From Pseudomonas flavescens (GTDB taxonomy: Bacteria > Pseudomonadota > Gammaproteobacteria > Pseudomonadales > Pseudomonadaceae), in assembly GCF_013408425.1 (NCBI RefSeq), contig NZ_JACBYV010000001.1:2852001-2916000 (forward strand): DNA of 64,000 bases, read 5' to 3'. The notes under the pieces are model-generated. The model did not search any database, was not told where the DNA came from, and was given only the letters and a program-made list of their open reading frames with translations. Each line of letters starts with the position of its first letter. Position 1 is the first letter of the stretch. Both the position numbers and the translations under genes were made by a program. Below, one piece after another: positions 11,106-20,823 of this stretch.

Positions 11106-11669
11106 ATGGACACGGATACCTTCAGCCTTTTAGTCCTGCTGCCGGCGCTGGCTTTCGTCTGCGCCTCGGACCTGCTCTACCGGCGCATACACAACCTGCT
11201 GATTCTGGTGCTGCTGGCACTGTGGCTGATATTGCCGGTCTGCGCGCCGTTCGGTTTCGGCCCCTGGGGCGACCTGAGCGGCGGCGAACTGCTGGAGCGC
11301 ATCGCCCGCAACCTGCTGGGTGCCACGCTGGTGATGCTGGTGGGCTACGGCCTGTTCTGTCTCGGTCGAGTCGGTGCGGGGGACGTCAAGCTGATGGCAG
11401 TCATCTGCCTGTGGATGGGACAGGGCAATCAAGTGACCTTCCTCATCGTCACCGCATTGGCCGGTGGCCTGTTGGCACTGGCCCTGCCCTTGCTCGCGAC
11501 GCTGGAGACCGCACTGGCGCAGGCCTGGCAACGCCTCGGCGCCAACTGTCCATCCCTGCAGATACCTACGCCAACGGTACTGACCGACGACAGGCCTGCC
11601 GGAATCCCGTACGGCCTGGCCATCGCGGCGGGTGCCCTCTACACGCTGTTAGGCCCCATTCACTACTGA
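11106..11669 (+). CDS. tadV: Tad prepilin peptidase (TadV/CpaA, A24 family)
   Basis: Integral-membrane aspartic prepilin peptidase, 187 residues, which removes the leader of Flp and of pseudopilins TadE and TadF. The two catalytic aspartates are visible: one in the N-terminal CASDLLYRRIHN motif and one in GAGDVKLMA (GxGD family signature). About five hydrophobic segments follow the usual A24 layout, without the long N-terminal methylase domain of PilD. It starts 21 bases after flp, so both are in the same transcript. Confidence 0.9.
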   Translation: MDTDTFSLLVLLPALAFVCASDLLYRRIHNLLILVLLALWLILPVCAPFGFGPWGDLSGGELLERIARNLLGATLVMLVGYGLFCLGRVGAGDVKLMAVICLWMGQGNQVTFLIVTALAGGLLALALPLLATLETALAQAWQRLGANCPSLQIPTPTVLTDDRPAGIPYGLAIAAGALYTLLGPIHY

Positions 11670-11684
11670 GTGCACGGTTCAACC

Positions 11685-12605
11685 ATGAAAACCCCTTCCG
11701 TCCTTCTTCTGGCCGGCACCCTGCTGGTTGCCGGTAGCGCTGCGCTGCTGGCTCGCGTACTGCTCACCCCACCACCGCCCCCTCCACAAGTGGTCGAGAG
11801 CAAGCCCGTGGAGCAGCCCAAGCCCAGGCACCCGGCAATTCTGGTCGCCAGCCGTGACCTGCGCCCAGGGGATTTCATCGACCCGTCGGCGCTGCGCTGG
11901 CAAGCCAGCGATACGGCCCATGACGATCGCCTGTATTTCGTCGAGGGGGGTGAAGAAAGCCGCCTGCTGACCGGTGCCAGCGTGCGCCAGCCGATTGCCG
12001 CCGGTGCCGCGCTGACCAGCAACCTGGTGGTCAAGGCCAACGAACCCGGCTTCATCGCGACCGTGGTCAAGCCAGGGATGCGTGCCATCGCCGTACCGAC
12101 CAGCAACAGTGCCAGCCTGTACAGCATGCTCAGCCTGGGCGACCGAGTCGATGTGCTGGTCAACCTGCAGCGCGATCAGGAACAAGCCCAGGGCGACGCT
12201 CAGCAGACGCCGCGCCTGGCAGCACAGACCCTGCTGCAGGACGTGCGCGTGCTGTCGATCAACAACCGCGTGCGCAGCCCGCTGCAGCCGATGCCGGTGG
12301 CAGACGCCAAGGCTCAGAAGAAGGGCCCGGACGCCTACCCTGACTCCTACCCGGAAATCGTCACCCTGGAAGTCCCGCCCGTGTATGCCGAACGCCTGGC
12401 CCTGGCCAGCCAGATCGGCACCTTGCAACTGGTTCTGCGCAGCAGCCTGGAAGCCAGCGACGGGCAGGCCAAGCTAGGCACTGACCGGGTCACCACGCTG
12501 GCCCAGACCACCAGCGTCTACAAGGCGTCGGCGCAAACCTCTACACCGAACGTGCAGACCTTCCGTGGCGATGCAGCCACCGCCGTGCAATTTGGCTCCC
12601 GGTGA
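11685..12605 (+). CDS. rcpC: Flp pilus assembly protein RcpC/CpaB
   Basis: Periplasmic protein of 306 residues with an N-terminal membrane anchor (VLLLAGTLLVAGSAALLARVL), a Pro-rich linker, and an SAF-type domain starting ILVASRDLRPGDFI. A second conserved block (FIATVVKPGMRAIAVP) is typical of RcpC/CpaB. It is thought to modulate the secretin channel, possibly through glycan binding. ATG 11685 is chosen over the in-frame GTG at 11670. Neither has a strong Shine-Dalgarno. The stop overlaps the start region of rcpA. Confidence 0.9.
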   Translation: MKTPSVLLLAGTLLVAGSAALLARVLLTPPPPPPQVVESKPVEQPKPRHPAILVASRDLRPGDFIDPSALRWQASDTAHDDRLYFVEGGEESRLLTGASVRQPIAAGAALTSNLVVKANEPGFIATVVKPGMRAIAVPTSNSASLYSMLSLGDRVDVLVNLQRDQEQAQGDAQQTPRLAAQTLLQDVRVLSINNRVRSPLQPMPVADAKAQKKGPDAYPDSYPEIVTLEVPPVYAERLALASQIGTLQLVLRSSLEASDGQAKLGTDRVTTLAQTTSVYKASAQTSTPNVQTFRGDAATAVQFGSR

Positions 12606-12628
12606 GCCGGCCAACCGAGATACCGAGA

Positions 12629-14182
12629 ATGAAGTTCGCGTATACCCCTCTCGCCCTGTCCCTGACCTGTCTGCTCGCCGCCGGCAGTCTCGCCTCCGGG
12701 TTCGCACAAGCGCAAACACAGGAAGAACTCGATCTGCCGGTTGCAGAGCCGGCCGATTACAACCCGGATCTGGATCTGCAGTTCGCCCGCGAGTACTACG
12801 CGCAGAATGGCATGGCCAGCCCCGCCGAGGCGGCAAGCCCCACGCCAAAACCTGCTCCACGCCCGGTGCGCAAGCAACTTGTGCAGGTCGACGAAACCGA
12901 AACCGTGCAACTGATGCTCAACCAGGGCCGCCTGCTGCAACTGCCACGCGCCGCCGCCACCGTGATGGTGGCCAACCCCGAAATCGCCAGCTATCAGGTG
13001 CCGACGCCGGGTAGCGTCTTCGTGTTCGCCAAGGCCCCCGGTACCACCACGCTCTACGCGCTGGATGGCAACGATGAAGTGATTTCCGCCATCCGCCTGG
13101 TAGCCAGCCAGGATATGGCAGCACTCGGCCGCCTGGGCGACCAGATCGCCCACGAGATTCCCGGCGCCAAGGTCGAGTTTCTGCCGTCCGGCAGCAGTCT
13201 GATCGTACGCGGCAGCGTACGTACCCCGCAGCAGGCCAAGCAGGTGATGGACAGCGTGGAGGCCAACCTCGGCGCAGCATCCAGCAGCGCGGGCGGCAAT
13301 GCCCGTGCACCGCAGGGCGGTCAGCAGGGGCAGACACCCGCACCCAGAGTGATCAACCAGCTAAAGGTCGAGCTCTCCGCCCAGGTCAACATCAGCGTGC
13401 GCATCGTCGAAGTCTCTCGCAGCCTGAGCACTTCGCTGGGGCTGAACTGGGACGTCGCGCTGAAAGACGGCAACTACTTCCTGCGCAATGGCGCGTCGCT
13501 GTTCGACGCGACCACTGGCGCCTTCAGCGGCGGCACGGCCACCAACGCGGTGGCCGGCGGCTTCCACCGCAACGGCTCGACCACCGTGGCCGGCCTGCTC
13601 ACCGCTCTTTCCGAAGACGGCCTGGCTACGGTGCTGGCCGAGCCGAACCTGACCGCGATGTCCGGCGAAACCGCCGGTTTCGCTGCCGGTGGCGAGGTGC
13701 CGATCGTGACCTTCGTCAACAACAGCGTGAACATCGATTACAAACAGTACGGCGTGATCATGCGCATGACGCCAACCCTGCTGTCGCCCAAACGCATCAG
13801 CCTGCACGTGGCACCCGAGGTCAGCGACCTGTCCAACGACGGCGCGGTGGAGCTGGACGGTTTCACCATCCCGGCCTTCAAGGTGCGCCGCGCCGATACC
13901 ACGGTGGAACTGGCCAGCGGCCAGAGTTTCGCCCTCGCCGGCATGCTGCGCAGCAACCTCGCGCAACAGATCAATGGCGTGCCCGGGCTGAAGAGCATTC
14001 CCGGCCTCGGCCGCCTGTTCGAGACCGAAACCAACACCCAGGAAGACACCGAACTGGTGATCATCGCCACCGCCTATGTGGTCGAGCCCACCGCTCCCGG
14101 CGATCTGCAAACACCTGGCCGCGGCATTCGTGCGCTGGATGCCCAGCTACCTGCCCAGGCCACCGCCGGCTATCTGTTCTGA
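12629..14182 (+). CDS. rcpA: Tad secretin RcpA/CpaC
   Basis: Outer-membrane secretin that forms the pore for the Flp pilus, 517 residues from ATG 12629. GTG 12602 also fits but would add nine residues before the signal peptide. The signal peptide ends near GFAQA. The N-terminal pilus/secretin domain has the RLLQLPRAAATVMVANPEIA pattern, and a BON-like segment follows (VRGSVRTPQQAKQVMDSVE). The secretin core starts around residue 240 and includes VLAEPNLTAMSGETA, EVPI and VPGLKSIPGLGRLF. Its partners are the CpaD lipoprotein next door and the inner-membrane TadA/B/C motor. Confidence 0.93.
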   Translation: MKFAYTPLALSLTCLLAAGSLASGFAQAQTQEELDLPVAEPADYNPDLDLQFAREYYAQNGMASPAEAASPTPKPAPRPVRKQLVQVDETETVQLMLNQGRLLQLPRAAATVMVANPEIASYQVPTPGSVFVFAKAPGTTTLYALDGNDEVISAIRLVASQDMAALGRLGDQIAHEIPGAKVEFLPSGSSLIVRGSVRTPQQAKQVMDSVEANLGAASSSAGGNARAPQGGQQGQTPAPRVINQLKVELSAQVNISVRIVEVSRSLSTSLGLNWDVALKDGNYFLRNGASLFDATTGAFSGGTATNAVAGGFHRNGSTTVAGLLTALSEDGLATVLAEPNLTAMSGETAGFAAGGEVPIVTFVNNSVNIDYKQYGVIMRMTPTLLSPKRISLHVAPEVSDLSNDGAVELDGFTIPAFKVRRADTTVELASGQSFALAGMLRSNLAQQINGVPGLKSIPGLGRLFETETNTQEDTELVIIATAYVVEPTAPGDLQTPGRGIRALDAQLPAQATAGYLF

Positions 14183-14193
14183 GGAGCGTCACC

Positions 14194-14847
14194 ATGTCCA
14201 TTCGATCGCTGCTGCCGCTGCTGGCAGTTTCACTGCTGGTCTCCGGCTGTGACCGGCACATCAACCAACTGCGCGAACAACGCCTGGCCCCGTACGAAAC
14301 CGCGCCACAGGCCAGCGTCGCCCCCTCCGCGCTGGTCGCCTCACTGCAGGCCAGTGGCAACGGCAGCTTCACGGCCGAGTCACTGGACAACCTCAACACC
14401 CTCCTGCGCGCCCAGGGCCGGCTGTCACAGCAGACGCTGACCCTGCAGCCCTATACCCCGAGCGGCGAGCGCCTGGCTCAGCGGCTGGCCAGCGTACTGC
14501 GCGAACAGGGCGCGCCCGCGCAGCAGGTGATCGTCATGCCGTCGCGCCTGGAAGCGGCCAATGGTGGTGACTGGGATCTGCAGGTGGTCTCCGAAGCCCT
14601 GGTCGTGACAGTGCCGGACTGCAGCATCGCCAACCAGAAAGCCTGGACGGTCAAACCCTACGAGGCCGTTGGCCCGCTGGGCTGCGCCACCCGCGCCAAC
14701 CTCGCCCGCATGGTCTCGGACCCACGTGACCTGATGCGTCCTCAGGCGCTGGATGCCGGCGACGGCATGGCTGCCGTGAATGCGGTTGGCCGTTACCACG
14801 ACGACGAGATCCGTGAACTGCTCGACATCGACTTCCAGGAAGACTGA
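14194..14847 (+). CDS. cpaD: Tad pilus lipoprotein CpaD
   Basis: Lipoprotein of 217 residues with lipobox LLVSGC (Cys22). Features of the CpaD family are the late CATRANLARMVSDPRDLMRP block and the paired cysteines in DCSIANQKAW and LGCATRANL. It probably acts as a secretin-associated pilotin or periplasmic component. A strong Shine-Dalgarno (GAGGAG) precedes ATG 14194, 11 bases after rcpA. Confidence 0.9.
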   Translation: MSIRSLLPLLAVSLLVSGCDRHINQLREQRLAPYETAPQASVAPSALVASLQASGNGSFTAESLDNLNTLLRAQGRLSQQTLTLQPYTPSGERLAQRLASVLREQGAPAQQVIVMPSRLEAANGGDWDLQVVSEALVVTVPDCSIANQKAWTVKPYEAVGPLGCATRANLARMVSDPRDLMRPQALDAGDGMAAVNAVGRYHDDEIRELLDIDFQED

Positions 14848-14879
14848 GCCCCCGGGCCCGGCGCAGAGAGAATCGCGAC

Positions 14880-16106
14880 ATGAACGACACCTCGATCCAC
14901 AGCCAAGCCACGGCGAATCTCATGCTGTTCGCCGTCGACAGCGAACAGGCCGGGCATTACGGCGAACGCCTCGCCCGCCTCGGCCTCGGCGCCGAACAGG
15001 CGCGTACCGGAGGCCTGGCCGCCGCCATCGCCTGGAGTCGCGGCAACCCGTCACCGGAGCTTCTCGTCGTCGATCTGGATGACGATCCGCTGCCCCTGCA
15101 GTCACTGGCCGAACTGGCCGAAGTCTGCGACCCCGCCTGCCATATCGTCGCCCTGGGCAGCAAGCAGGACGTCGACCTGTACCGCAGCCTGCTGCACGGC
15201 GGCGTGTTCGATTACCTGGTCAAGCCGGTGCCGCTGGATCTGCTCGCCGCGACCCTGAACCGCGCCCGCACCCTCGGCCACAGCGACCCGCATGGTGTGC
15301 GCAGTGGTCGTACCATCGCCGTCACCGGCGCATCCGGCGGCTGCGGCACCAGCACGGTGGCCGCCGGCCTCGGCTTGCTGTTGTCGCAACAACGCCACAC
15401 GGCCACTGCGATCGTCGACTTCGACCGCAGCAACGGCGATCAGAATCTGCTGCTCGGCTATGACGGCGAGGCCGGCCTGGCCGGCGCGCTGTCCAGCAGC
15501 GAGATCGACACCCGCCTGCTGCAACGGGCCATGGGACAAATCAACGAGCGCCTGCACCTGTTGGCCCAGACACCCGTGCTGCGTGCCGATGCCGCGCTCG
15601 ACCGCGAGCACCTGCTGAACCTCGGCGGCAACCTCTGCCGTCTGTTCAACCAGGTGATCTGGGATCTGCCGGCCAGCCAGCCGCCAGGCAGCCTCGATGT
15701 GCTGGCCCACGCCCAGACGCGCATCGTCATCACCGACCTGAGCGTACAGGACGCTCGCAACCTGCATCGCCTGCTGCGCGAAATCGGTGACGAGAGCGAC
15801 GGCCAGCAATTGCTGGTGGTCGCCAACGCCGCTCGCGGCCATGCCTCGGCGGTCGTCGAACGAGAGCAGTTCGAGGCGTTCATCGAGCGCCCCATCGACC
15901 TGCTGCTGCCCCATGCCGCTGGCGCTCTGGCCGGCAGCCTGCTGAGCGGGCCACTGAGGCTGGACGATGCAGCCGGGTTCAAGGATGCGCTGCTGGACCT
16001 GGCCGACCTCGCCACCGGTCATTCACCGAAACGCGCTGCCAGCGTCTCGGGCAGCCTGCTGGCACGCCTGCGCCAGGTCTTGAACCGTCAGCGCCCTGCG
16101 GCCTGA
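14880..16106 (+). CDS. tadZ: Tad polar localisation ATPase TadZ/CpaE
   Basis: Protein of 408 residues with an N-terminal receiver-like domain lacking a canonical phospho-site (about 14-130) and a C-terminal ParA/MinD-type ATPase. The Walker A region is TGASGGCGTSTVAAGLG, with Thr/Ser in place of the signature lysines, which is characteristic of TadZ. A following IVDFDRSNGDQNLLLGYD block fits the switch region. TadZ usually places the Tad machine at the pole. It lies between cpaD and tadA in the standard order. Confidence 0.9.
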   Translation: MNDTSIHSQATANLMLFAVDSEQAGHYGERLARLGLGAEQARTGGLAAAIAWSRGNPSPELLVVDLDDDPLPLQSLAELAEVCDPACHIVALGSKQDVDLYRSLLHGGVFDYLVKPVPLDLLAATLNRARTLGHSDPHGVRSGRTIAVTGASGGCGTSTVAAGLGLLLSQQRHTATAIVDFDRSNGDQNLLLGYDGEAGLAGALSSSEIDTRLLQRAMGQINERLHLLAQTPVLRADAALDREHLLNLGGNLCRLFNQVIWDLPASQPPGSLDVLAHAQTRIVITDLSVQDARNLHRLLREIGDESDGQQLLVVANAARGHASAVVEREQFEAFIERPIDLLLPHAAGALAGSLLSGPLRLDDAAGFKDALLDLADLATGHSPKRAASVSGSLLARLRQVLNRQRPAA

Positions 16107-16119
16107 GAGGATACCGTCG

Positions 16120-17487
16120 ATGCTTATCCGCCATCCCACCCGCAGCCGCGAAGCGCGCAAGACCACTGCGCCGCAAGCGACCCCCGAAGCAACCCAGGAC
16201 GTGCGCGCCACCAGCGTGCAGCGCACTGCACAGGCACGCCCCACCGATAGCCTCGGAGCACAGAATCGCAAGCTGATTCGCGGCTACCTCTACGACCAGA
16301 TCGACCCTCTCAAGGCGGCGGCCATGGGGCGCGACAAGTTGCGCGGGCAGATCGAGTCGATGATCCGCCGCATCTGCGACGACAATCGCCTGCAGCTGTC
16401 GCGCCAGGAAGAGGAAGCCATCGGCGAGGAAATGCTCAACGAGATGGTCGGTATCGGGCCCATCGAGCCGCTGCTGGCCGACGACTCGGTGAACGATATT
16501 CTGGTCAACGGCGCCGGCCAGGTGTTCGTCGAGCGCTTCGGCAAACTGGAACTGTCGTCGATCACTTTCGTCGACGAGGAACACGTCTTCAATACCGCCC
16601 AACGCATCGCTGCCGCCGTGGGCAGGCGCATCGACGAAAGCCATCCGATGGTCGATGCGCGCCTGGCCGACGGCAGCCGGGTCAACGTCATCACCTACCC
16701 ACTGGCGATCGACGGCACGACCATTTCGATCCGCAAGTTCATGCGGCGCAACATGTCGCTGGAGATCCTCGCCGAACGCGGCGCGCTGTCCATGGAGATG
16801 GTCGAGGTGTTGCGCCGGGCGATGGTCGCCAAGCTCAACATCATCGTGTCTGGCGGCACCGGCGCGGGCAAGACCACGCTGCTCAACGCCCTGTCGCAGA
16901 AGATCAGCTTCGATGACCGCATCATCACCATCGAAGACGCAGCGGAACTGCAACTGCAACAGATTCACGTGGTGCGCCTGGAGACCCGCCCGGTCAGCGC
17001 CGAAGGCACCGGCAAGGTCGACCAGCGCGATCTGGTACGCAACGCCCTGCGCATGCGCCCGGACCGCATCATTCTCGGCGAGGTGCGCGGCGGTGAGAGC
17101 TTCGACATGCTGCAGGCAATGAACACCGGCCACGACGGTTCGCTCTGCACGGTGCACGCCAACACCCCACGCGACGCCATCATGCGTATGGAAAACATGG
17201 TGATGATGGCCAGCATGCAGCTCCCTCTGGAAGCCATTCGCCGGCAGATCGCCAGTGCCGTGAACCTGATCGTGCAGGTCGAACGCATGCGTGACGGCGG
17301 TCGACGGATCGTCTCCATCACCGAGGTGTGCGGCATGGAAAACGACGTGATCCAGACTCAGGAATTGTTCGCCTTCAAGACCAGCAGCATCGATGCCCAG
17401 GGGCGCCTGGTCGGGCAGTACGTGGCCAGCGGGCAGCGCCCGCAGTTCTACGGCACCCACGCACACCTGTTCGAAGGCCAGCACTGA
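16120..17487 (+). CDS. tadA: Tad pilus assembly ATPase TadA/CpaF
   Basis: Cytoplasmic secretion ATPase of the PilT/VirB11 superfamily, 455 residues, powering Flp pilus extension and possibly retraction. Walker A GGTGAGKTTLLNAL begins at about residue 245. Walker B-like RPDRIILGEVRGGESFDML and the His-box GHDGSLCTVHANTP follow. The N-terminal domain (about 45-210) includes LADDSVNDILVNGAGQVFVE, typical of CpaF. The Shine-Dalgarno is GAGAGG. The stop codon overlaps the tadB start (TGATG). Confidence 0.95.
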   Translation: MLIRHPTRSREARKTTAPQATPEATQDVRATSVQRTAQARPTDSLGAQNRKLIRGYLYDQIDPLKAAAMGRDKLRGQIESMIRRICDDNRLQLSRQEEEAIGEEMLNEMVGIGPIEPLLADDSVNDILVNGAGQVFVERFGKLELSSITFVDEEHVFNTAQRIAAAVGRRIDESHPMVDARLADGSRVNVITYPLAIDGTTISIRKFMRRNMSLEILAERGALSMEMVEVLRRAMVAKLNIIVSGGTGAGKTTLLNALSQKISFDDRIITIEDAAELQLQQIHVVRLETRPVSAEGTGKVDQRDLVRNALRMRPDRIILGEVRGGESFDMLQAMNTGHDGSLCTVHANTPRDAIMRMENMVMMASMQLPLEAIRRQIASAVNLIVQVERMRDGGRRIVSITEVCGMENDVIQTQELFAFKTSSIDAQGRLVGQYVASGQRPQFYGTHAHLFEGQH

Positions 17488-18476
17488 TGGACGCCGTACT
17501 CGACCTGCTGACCCTGCTGGTATTCGTCGCCGTGATTCTCGCCGTGCTCGCGGCCCGCAGCCTGTCCCGACGCGGTCAGGGCGACAAGGCCGTGCACCTG
17601 CGCCTGTTGAAGCTCAAGGCGACGCTGGACGGCCAGGCTCGTCAGGACAGCAGCCTGCCGACGGTAGACGGCATTCTGCGCGACATGGAGCGCACGCCAT
17701 TCGCCGACCTGCCCCTGCTCGGCCCGCATATCGCCCGTATCTGGCTCGGCCTCAGCGTGCTGGGCTGGCAGAAGAACCTCGGCATGCGCGTGACCCTGAC
17801 CGCATTCGCCAGCTTGATGATCGGCGTGCTGCTCGGCCGCGAAACGCCCTTCCCCGTGCTCGGCAGCCTGCTGCTGGGCCTGTTCGCCTTCGCCGTACTG
17901 GCCCTGCTGGGGTACCGCAGCGGCATGGCCAAGCACCTGCACGAACTGAAGATGAGCCTGCCGGAAGCCATCGACGCGGTGACCCGTACCGCCCGTGCCG
18001 GGGTGCCGGTCAGCAATGCCTTCGCGCTGGTCGGACCAAACCTCACAGGCCCCCTGGCCCTGGAATTCGCCCTGATCGACAACTGGCTGCGCCTCGGCGT
18101 GCCGTTGCGCCAGGCCATGCAGGATTCGGCACGGCGCATTCCGCTCAACGAGTATCGGTTCTTCGCGGTGATCCTGATCATCAACCAGGAAGCCGGTGGC
18201 CGTCTTGGAGAAACCCTCGACCGCCTCTCCGCCACTTTGCGCGACCGCCAGGAACTGCACCTGAAGATCCAGGCCAAGACCTCCGAGGCACGTGCATCGG
18301 CAAAGATCGTCGCCTCACTGGTGCCCTTCGCGCTGGGCTACATGTACCTCAATTCGCCAAAGGACTTTCACTTCCTGCTCAACGACCCGACCGGCAATAT
18401 CGTGCTCTTCTACGCCTTCGGTAGCGTCGCCCTGGGTCTGACGATCACCCAACTGATGGTTCGGAGGGTGTCATGA
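17487..18476 (+). CDS. tadB: Tad inner-membrane platform protein TadB
   Basis: Polytopic membrane protein of 329 residues, type II secretion F (GspF) family. Helices lie near the N-terminus (LLTLLVFVAVILAVLAARSL), in the middle (two near 115-150) and at the C-terminus (IVLFYAFGSVALGLTITQL). The GspF domain spans about 155-280, with EAIDAVTRTARAGVPV and IINQEAGGRLGETLDRLS. ATG 17487 overlaps the tadA stop, and its own stop overlaps tadC. With TadC it forms the platform on which TadA works. Confidence 0.93.
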   Translation: MDAVLDLLTLLVFVAVILAVLAARSLSRRGQGDKAVHLRLLKLKATLDGQARQDSSLPTVDGILRDMERTPFADLPLLGPHIARIWLGLSVLGWQKNLGMRVTLTAFASLMIGVLLGRETPFPVLGSLLLGLFAFAVLALLGYRSGMAKHLHELKMSLPEAIDAVTRTARAGVPVSNAFALVGPNLTGPLALEFALIDNWLRLGVPLRQAMQDSARRIPLNEYRFFAVILIINQEAGGRLGETLDRLSATLRDRQELHLKIQAKTSEARASAKIVASLVPFALGYMYLNSPKDFHFLLNDPTGNIVLFYAFGSVALGLTITQLMVRRVS

Positions 18477-19444
18477 CCAACTGGCTCGATGACCCGCTGG
18501 CCAGCGTCGCCCTGGCCATTCTGCTCGCTGGCATCGGCCTGCTGCTGATCGCCCTGCACCAGCGTTCGAGACCGGCGGCACTGCGTGAACGGCTGTTGCC
18601 CGGCAGCCAGCGGAGCAGCCCTGCTCTGGGAGCGGCTCAAGTCAACGACATCTTGCGCCAGCAGGGCATGCAACTGCCGCCACGCCTGCAGGCCTTGTTG
18701 CTGCCGGTGGCGCGCGTGGGTGAAACGCTCGCCGGCACCGACCAGGATCGCCAGAAACTGCGGCGGCTGCTATCCATGGCCGGCCTGCGCAACCGCGAAG
18801 CGCTGGGCCTGCTGCTGGCCGGCAAATATGCACTGGGTCTGCTGCTGGCCGGTATCGTGCTGTTCGGTGTGCTCGAACCTGGTTCGCGGCTGGGCCTCAA
18901 CGGCCTGGCAGGCGGTCTGATCGCGCTGTTCGTCGGTACCACCCTGCCGGAAGTCTGGCTCAAGCTGCGCAGCGCTCAGCGCGGCGAACGCCTGGAACGC
19001 AGCCTGCCGGACGGCCTCGATCTGATGGTGATCTGTGCCGAAGCCGGTCTGCCCCTCGGCCGTGTGCTGCAGGTGGTCTCCAAGGAGCTGACCCTCTCGG
19101 CCCCGGAGCTGGCCGACGAGCTGCGCTACACCTATGCCGAGCTGCAGATCCTCAGCGATCGCCCGCGCGCCTTGCTCAATCTCGCCGAACGCACGGGTGC
19201 CAAAGGTATCGAGAGCATGGTCGCGACCCTGATCCAGGCCGAACGCTACGGCACGCCGCTGTCTCAGGCGCTGCGCACCATTTCCGAGGAAAGCCGCAAG
19301 ACCCTGATCCTCACGCTCGAAGAGCGCGCCGGCAAGCTGCCTGCCCAACTCAGCGTTCCGTTGATGACCCTGATCCTTCCCCCCATCGTGGCGATGATGG
19401 GTGCACCGGCCATGGTGCGCATCGTCCGCCTGCTCAGCCAATGA
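18473..19444 (+). CDS. tadC: Tad inner-membrane platform protein TadC
   Basis: Second GspF-family platform protein, 323 residues, starting within the tadB stop (ATGA). The N-terminal helix is at about 10-27, paired helices at about 115-165, the GspF domain at about 175-300 (DGLDLMVICAEAGLPLGRVL, RYGTPLSQALRTISEESR), and a C-terminal helix near PPIVAMMGAPAMVRIV. This is the usual TadB/TadC tandem. Confidence 0.93.
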   Translation: MTNWLDDPLASVALAILLAGIGLLLIALHQRSRPAALRERLLPGSQRSSPALGAAQVNDILRQQGMQLPPRLQALLLPVARVGETLAGTDQDRQKLRRLLSMAGLRNREALGLLLAGKYALGLLLAGIVLFGVLEPGSRLGLNGLAGGLIALFVGTTLPEVWLKLRSAQRGERLERSLPDGLDLMVICAEAGLPLGRVLQVVSKELTLSAPELADELRYTYAELQILSDRPRALLNLAERTGAKGIESMVATLIQAERYGTPLSQALRTISEESRKTLILTLEERAGKLPAQLSVPLMTLILPPIVAMMGAPAMVRIVRLLSQ

Positions 19445-19457
19445 ATCGAGACCTGCC

Positions 19458-20309
19458 ATGCACCTGATCCGCCCTCTTCTCCTGCCTGCCCTGCTGGTCC
19501 TGGCACTCAGCGGCTGCGCCAGCATCGGCTTGCCGAACGCCAATCCCTCACTGGGCAAGGAAGCCAGGGAAGCCCTGCATCTCGCCCACACCCTGCGTGA
19601 CAATGGCCGCCTGCAGGCGGCTCACGCGGTCTATGCGCGCATGGACGAACGCGGCCAGCTCGATGGCAGCTACCTGCTCGAATACGCCAGCGTCGCCAGT
19701 GCCGTGCGACCTGCGCAGGAAGCCCTGGCCTTGTACCAGCGCGCTCAGCTGGCGCTCGCCAGCGACAGCAGCCGCTTGCCGAACGAGCAACGTCTGGCGC
19801 TGTGCAACGGCACGGGGCGCGCACGCCTGGCACTGGGTCAGGCCACCCAGGCAGAACGGGACTTCCGTTGCGCCCTGGAGGCCAGCCCCAACGATGCCAC
19901 GGCCCTTAACGGCCTGGGCGTGGCGATGAACCTGCAAGGCCAGAACGATCAGGCGCGCCAACAATTCGAACTGGCCCTGCAAAACGCCCCTGGCTACAGC
20001 CCGGCGCTGAATAATCTGGCACTGTCCTGGCTGGCCAATGGCGACAGCAGCCGGGCCATTGGCCTGCTCAACGGCGCACGCGGCCAAGGCGATATTTCAC
20101 TGCAGCTCAACCTCGCCCTGGCCTATGTGATTTCCGGCCATGACGACACCGCGAAACGGGTCCTGCTCGACAATCTGGAAGAGGAATACGCCACGCGGAT
20201 TCTCGACGGCTTCCGCGCCGCCCGCGAACGCATTCAGGGTGGCGCGCCGCTGGCAAGCGAACTGCTGGCCGCCAGTCAGCAGCCTCTGTCACTCAAGGAG
20301 CAGGACTGA
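19458..20309 (+). CDS. tadD: Tad TPR lipoprotein TadD
   Basis: Lipoprotein of 283 residues with lipobox LALSGC. Tetratricopeptide repeats follow, for example DATALNGLGVAMNLQGQNDQ and YSPALNNLALSWLANGDSSR. It is probably a periplasmic assembly factor for the secretin complex. ATG 19458 is chosen because the longer frame (from 19401) runs through the end of tadC and would bury the signal peptide. Confidence 0.9.
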   Translation: MHLIRPLLLPALLVLALSGCASIGLPNANPSLGKEAREALHLAHTLRDNGRLQAAHAVYARMDERGQLDGSYLLEYASVASAVRPAQEALALYQRAQLALASDSSRLPNEQRLALCNGTGRARLALGQATQAERDFRCALEASPNDATALNGLGVAMNLQGQNDQARQQFELALQNAPGYSPALNNLALSWLANGDSSRAIGLLNGARGQGDISLQLNLALAYVISGHDDTAKRVLLDNLEEEYATRILDGFRAARERIQGGAPLASELLAASQQPLSLKEQD

Positions 20310-20313
20310 AGCC

Positions 20314-20823
20314 ATGAATGCCAAGGCGTTGCTGCGCGAGCAGGATGGCGTCACCGCCGTGGAGACCGCGCTGATCCTGCCGGTCCTGCTGTTCGGTGTG
20401 ATGATGATCTTCGAACTGGCGCGCATCGCGCTGATGATCGGCGTCGGCAGCCTGGCGCTGGAGCGCTCGCTACAGGATTTCCGCCAGGATCGCGCCTTCT
20501 ACCAGCAGAGCCCGGAAACCCTTCAGGAGGCCATCGAGACCCGCCTGGTCGAAGGCTCCTATGGCCTGCTCGACCAGAGCGACCTGCAGGTCGAGCTGCT
20601 GGCCTTCGACAACCTGCGCCAGTTCGGCGGCGGCCAGCCCAATGCCGAGCTCGATGATGGGGACGCTTCGCCCCAAGTACTGAGCGTCACCGTCGATATG
20701 ACCCAGCATTTCATCACCCCACTGCCGGCCCTGTTCGGCCTGGGTGACGCCTTTCAATATCAGTACCGCCAACTGCTGGGTAACCTGACCAGCGAGCGTG
20801 AAGCGGAGCAGCAAGAACGATGA
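20314..20823 (+). CDS. tadE: Tad pseudopilin TadE
   Basis: Pseudopilin-like protein of 169 residues. The leader MNAKALLREQDG precedes VTAVETALILPVLLFG, with Glu at mature position +5 as in Flp, so it should be a TadV substrate. A hydrophobic helix follows, then a soluble domain. ATG 20314 lies just after tadD. The end overlaps tadF by four bases. Confidence 0.88.
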   Translation: MNAKALLREQDGVTAVETALILPVLLFGVMMIFELARIALMIGVGSLALERSLQDFRQDRAFYQQSPETLQEAIETRLVEGSYGLLDQSDLQVELLAFDNLRQFGGGQPNAELDDGDASPQVLSVTVDMTQHFITPLPALFGLGDAFQYQYRQLLGNLTSEREAEQQER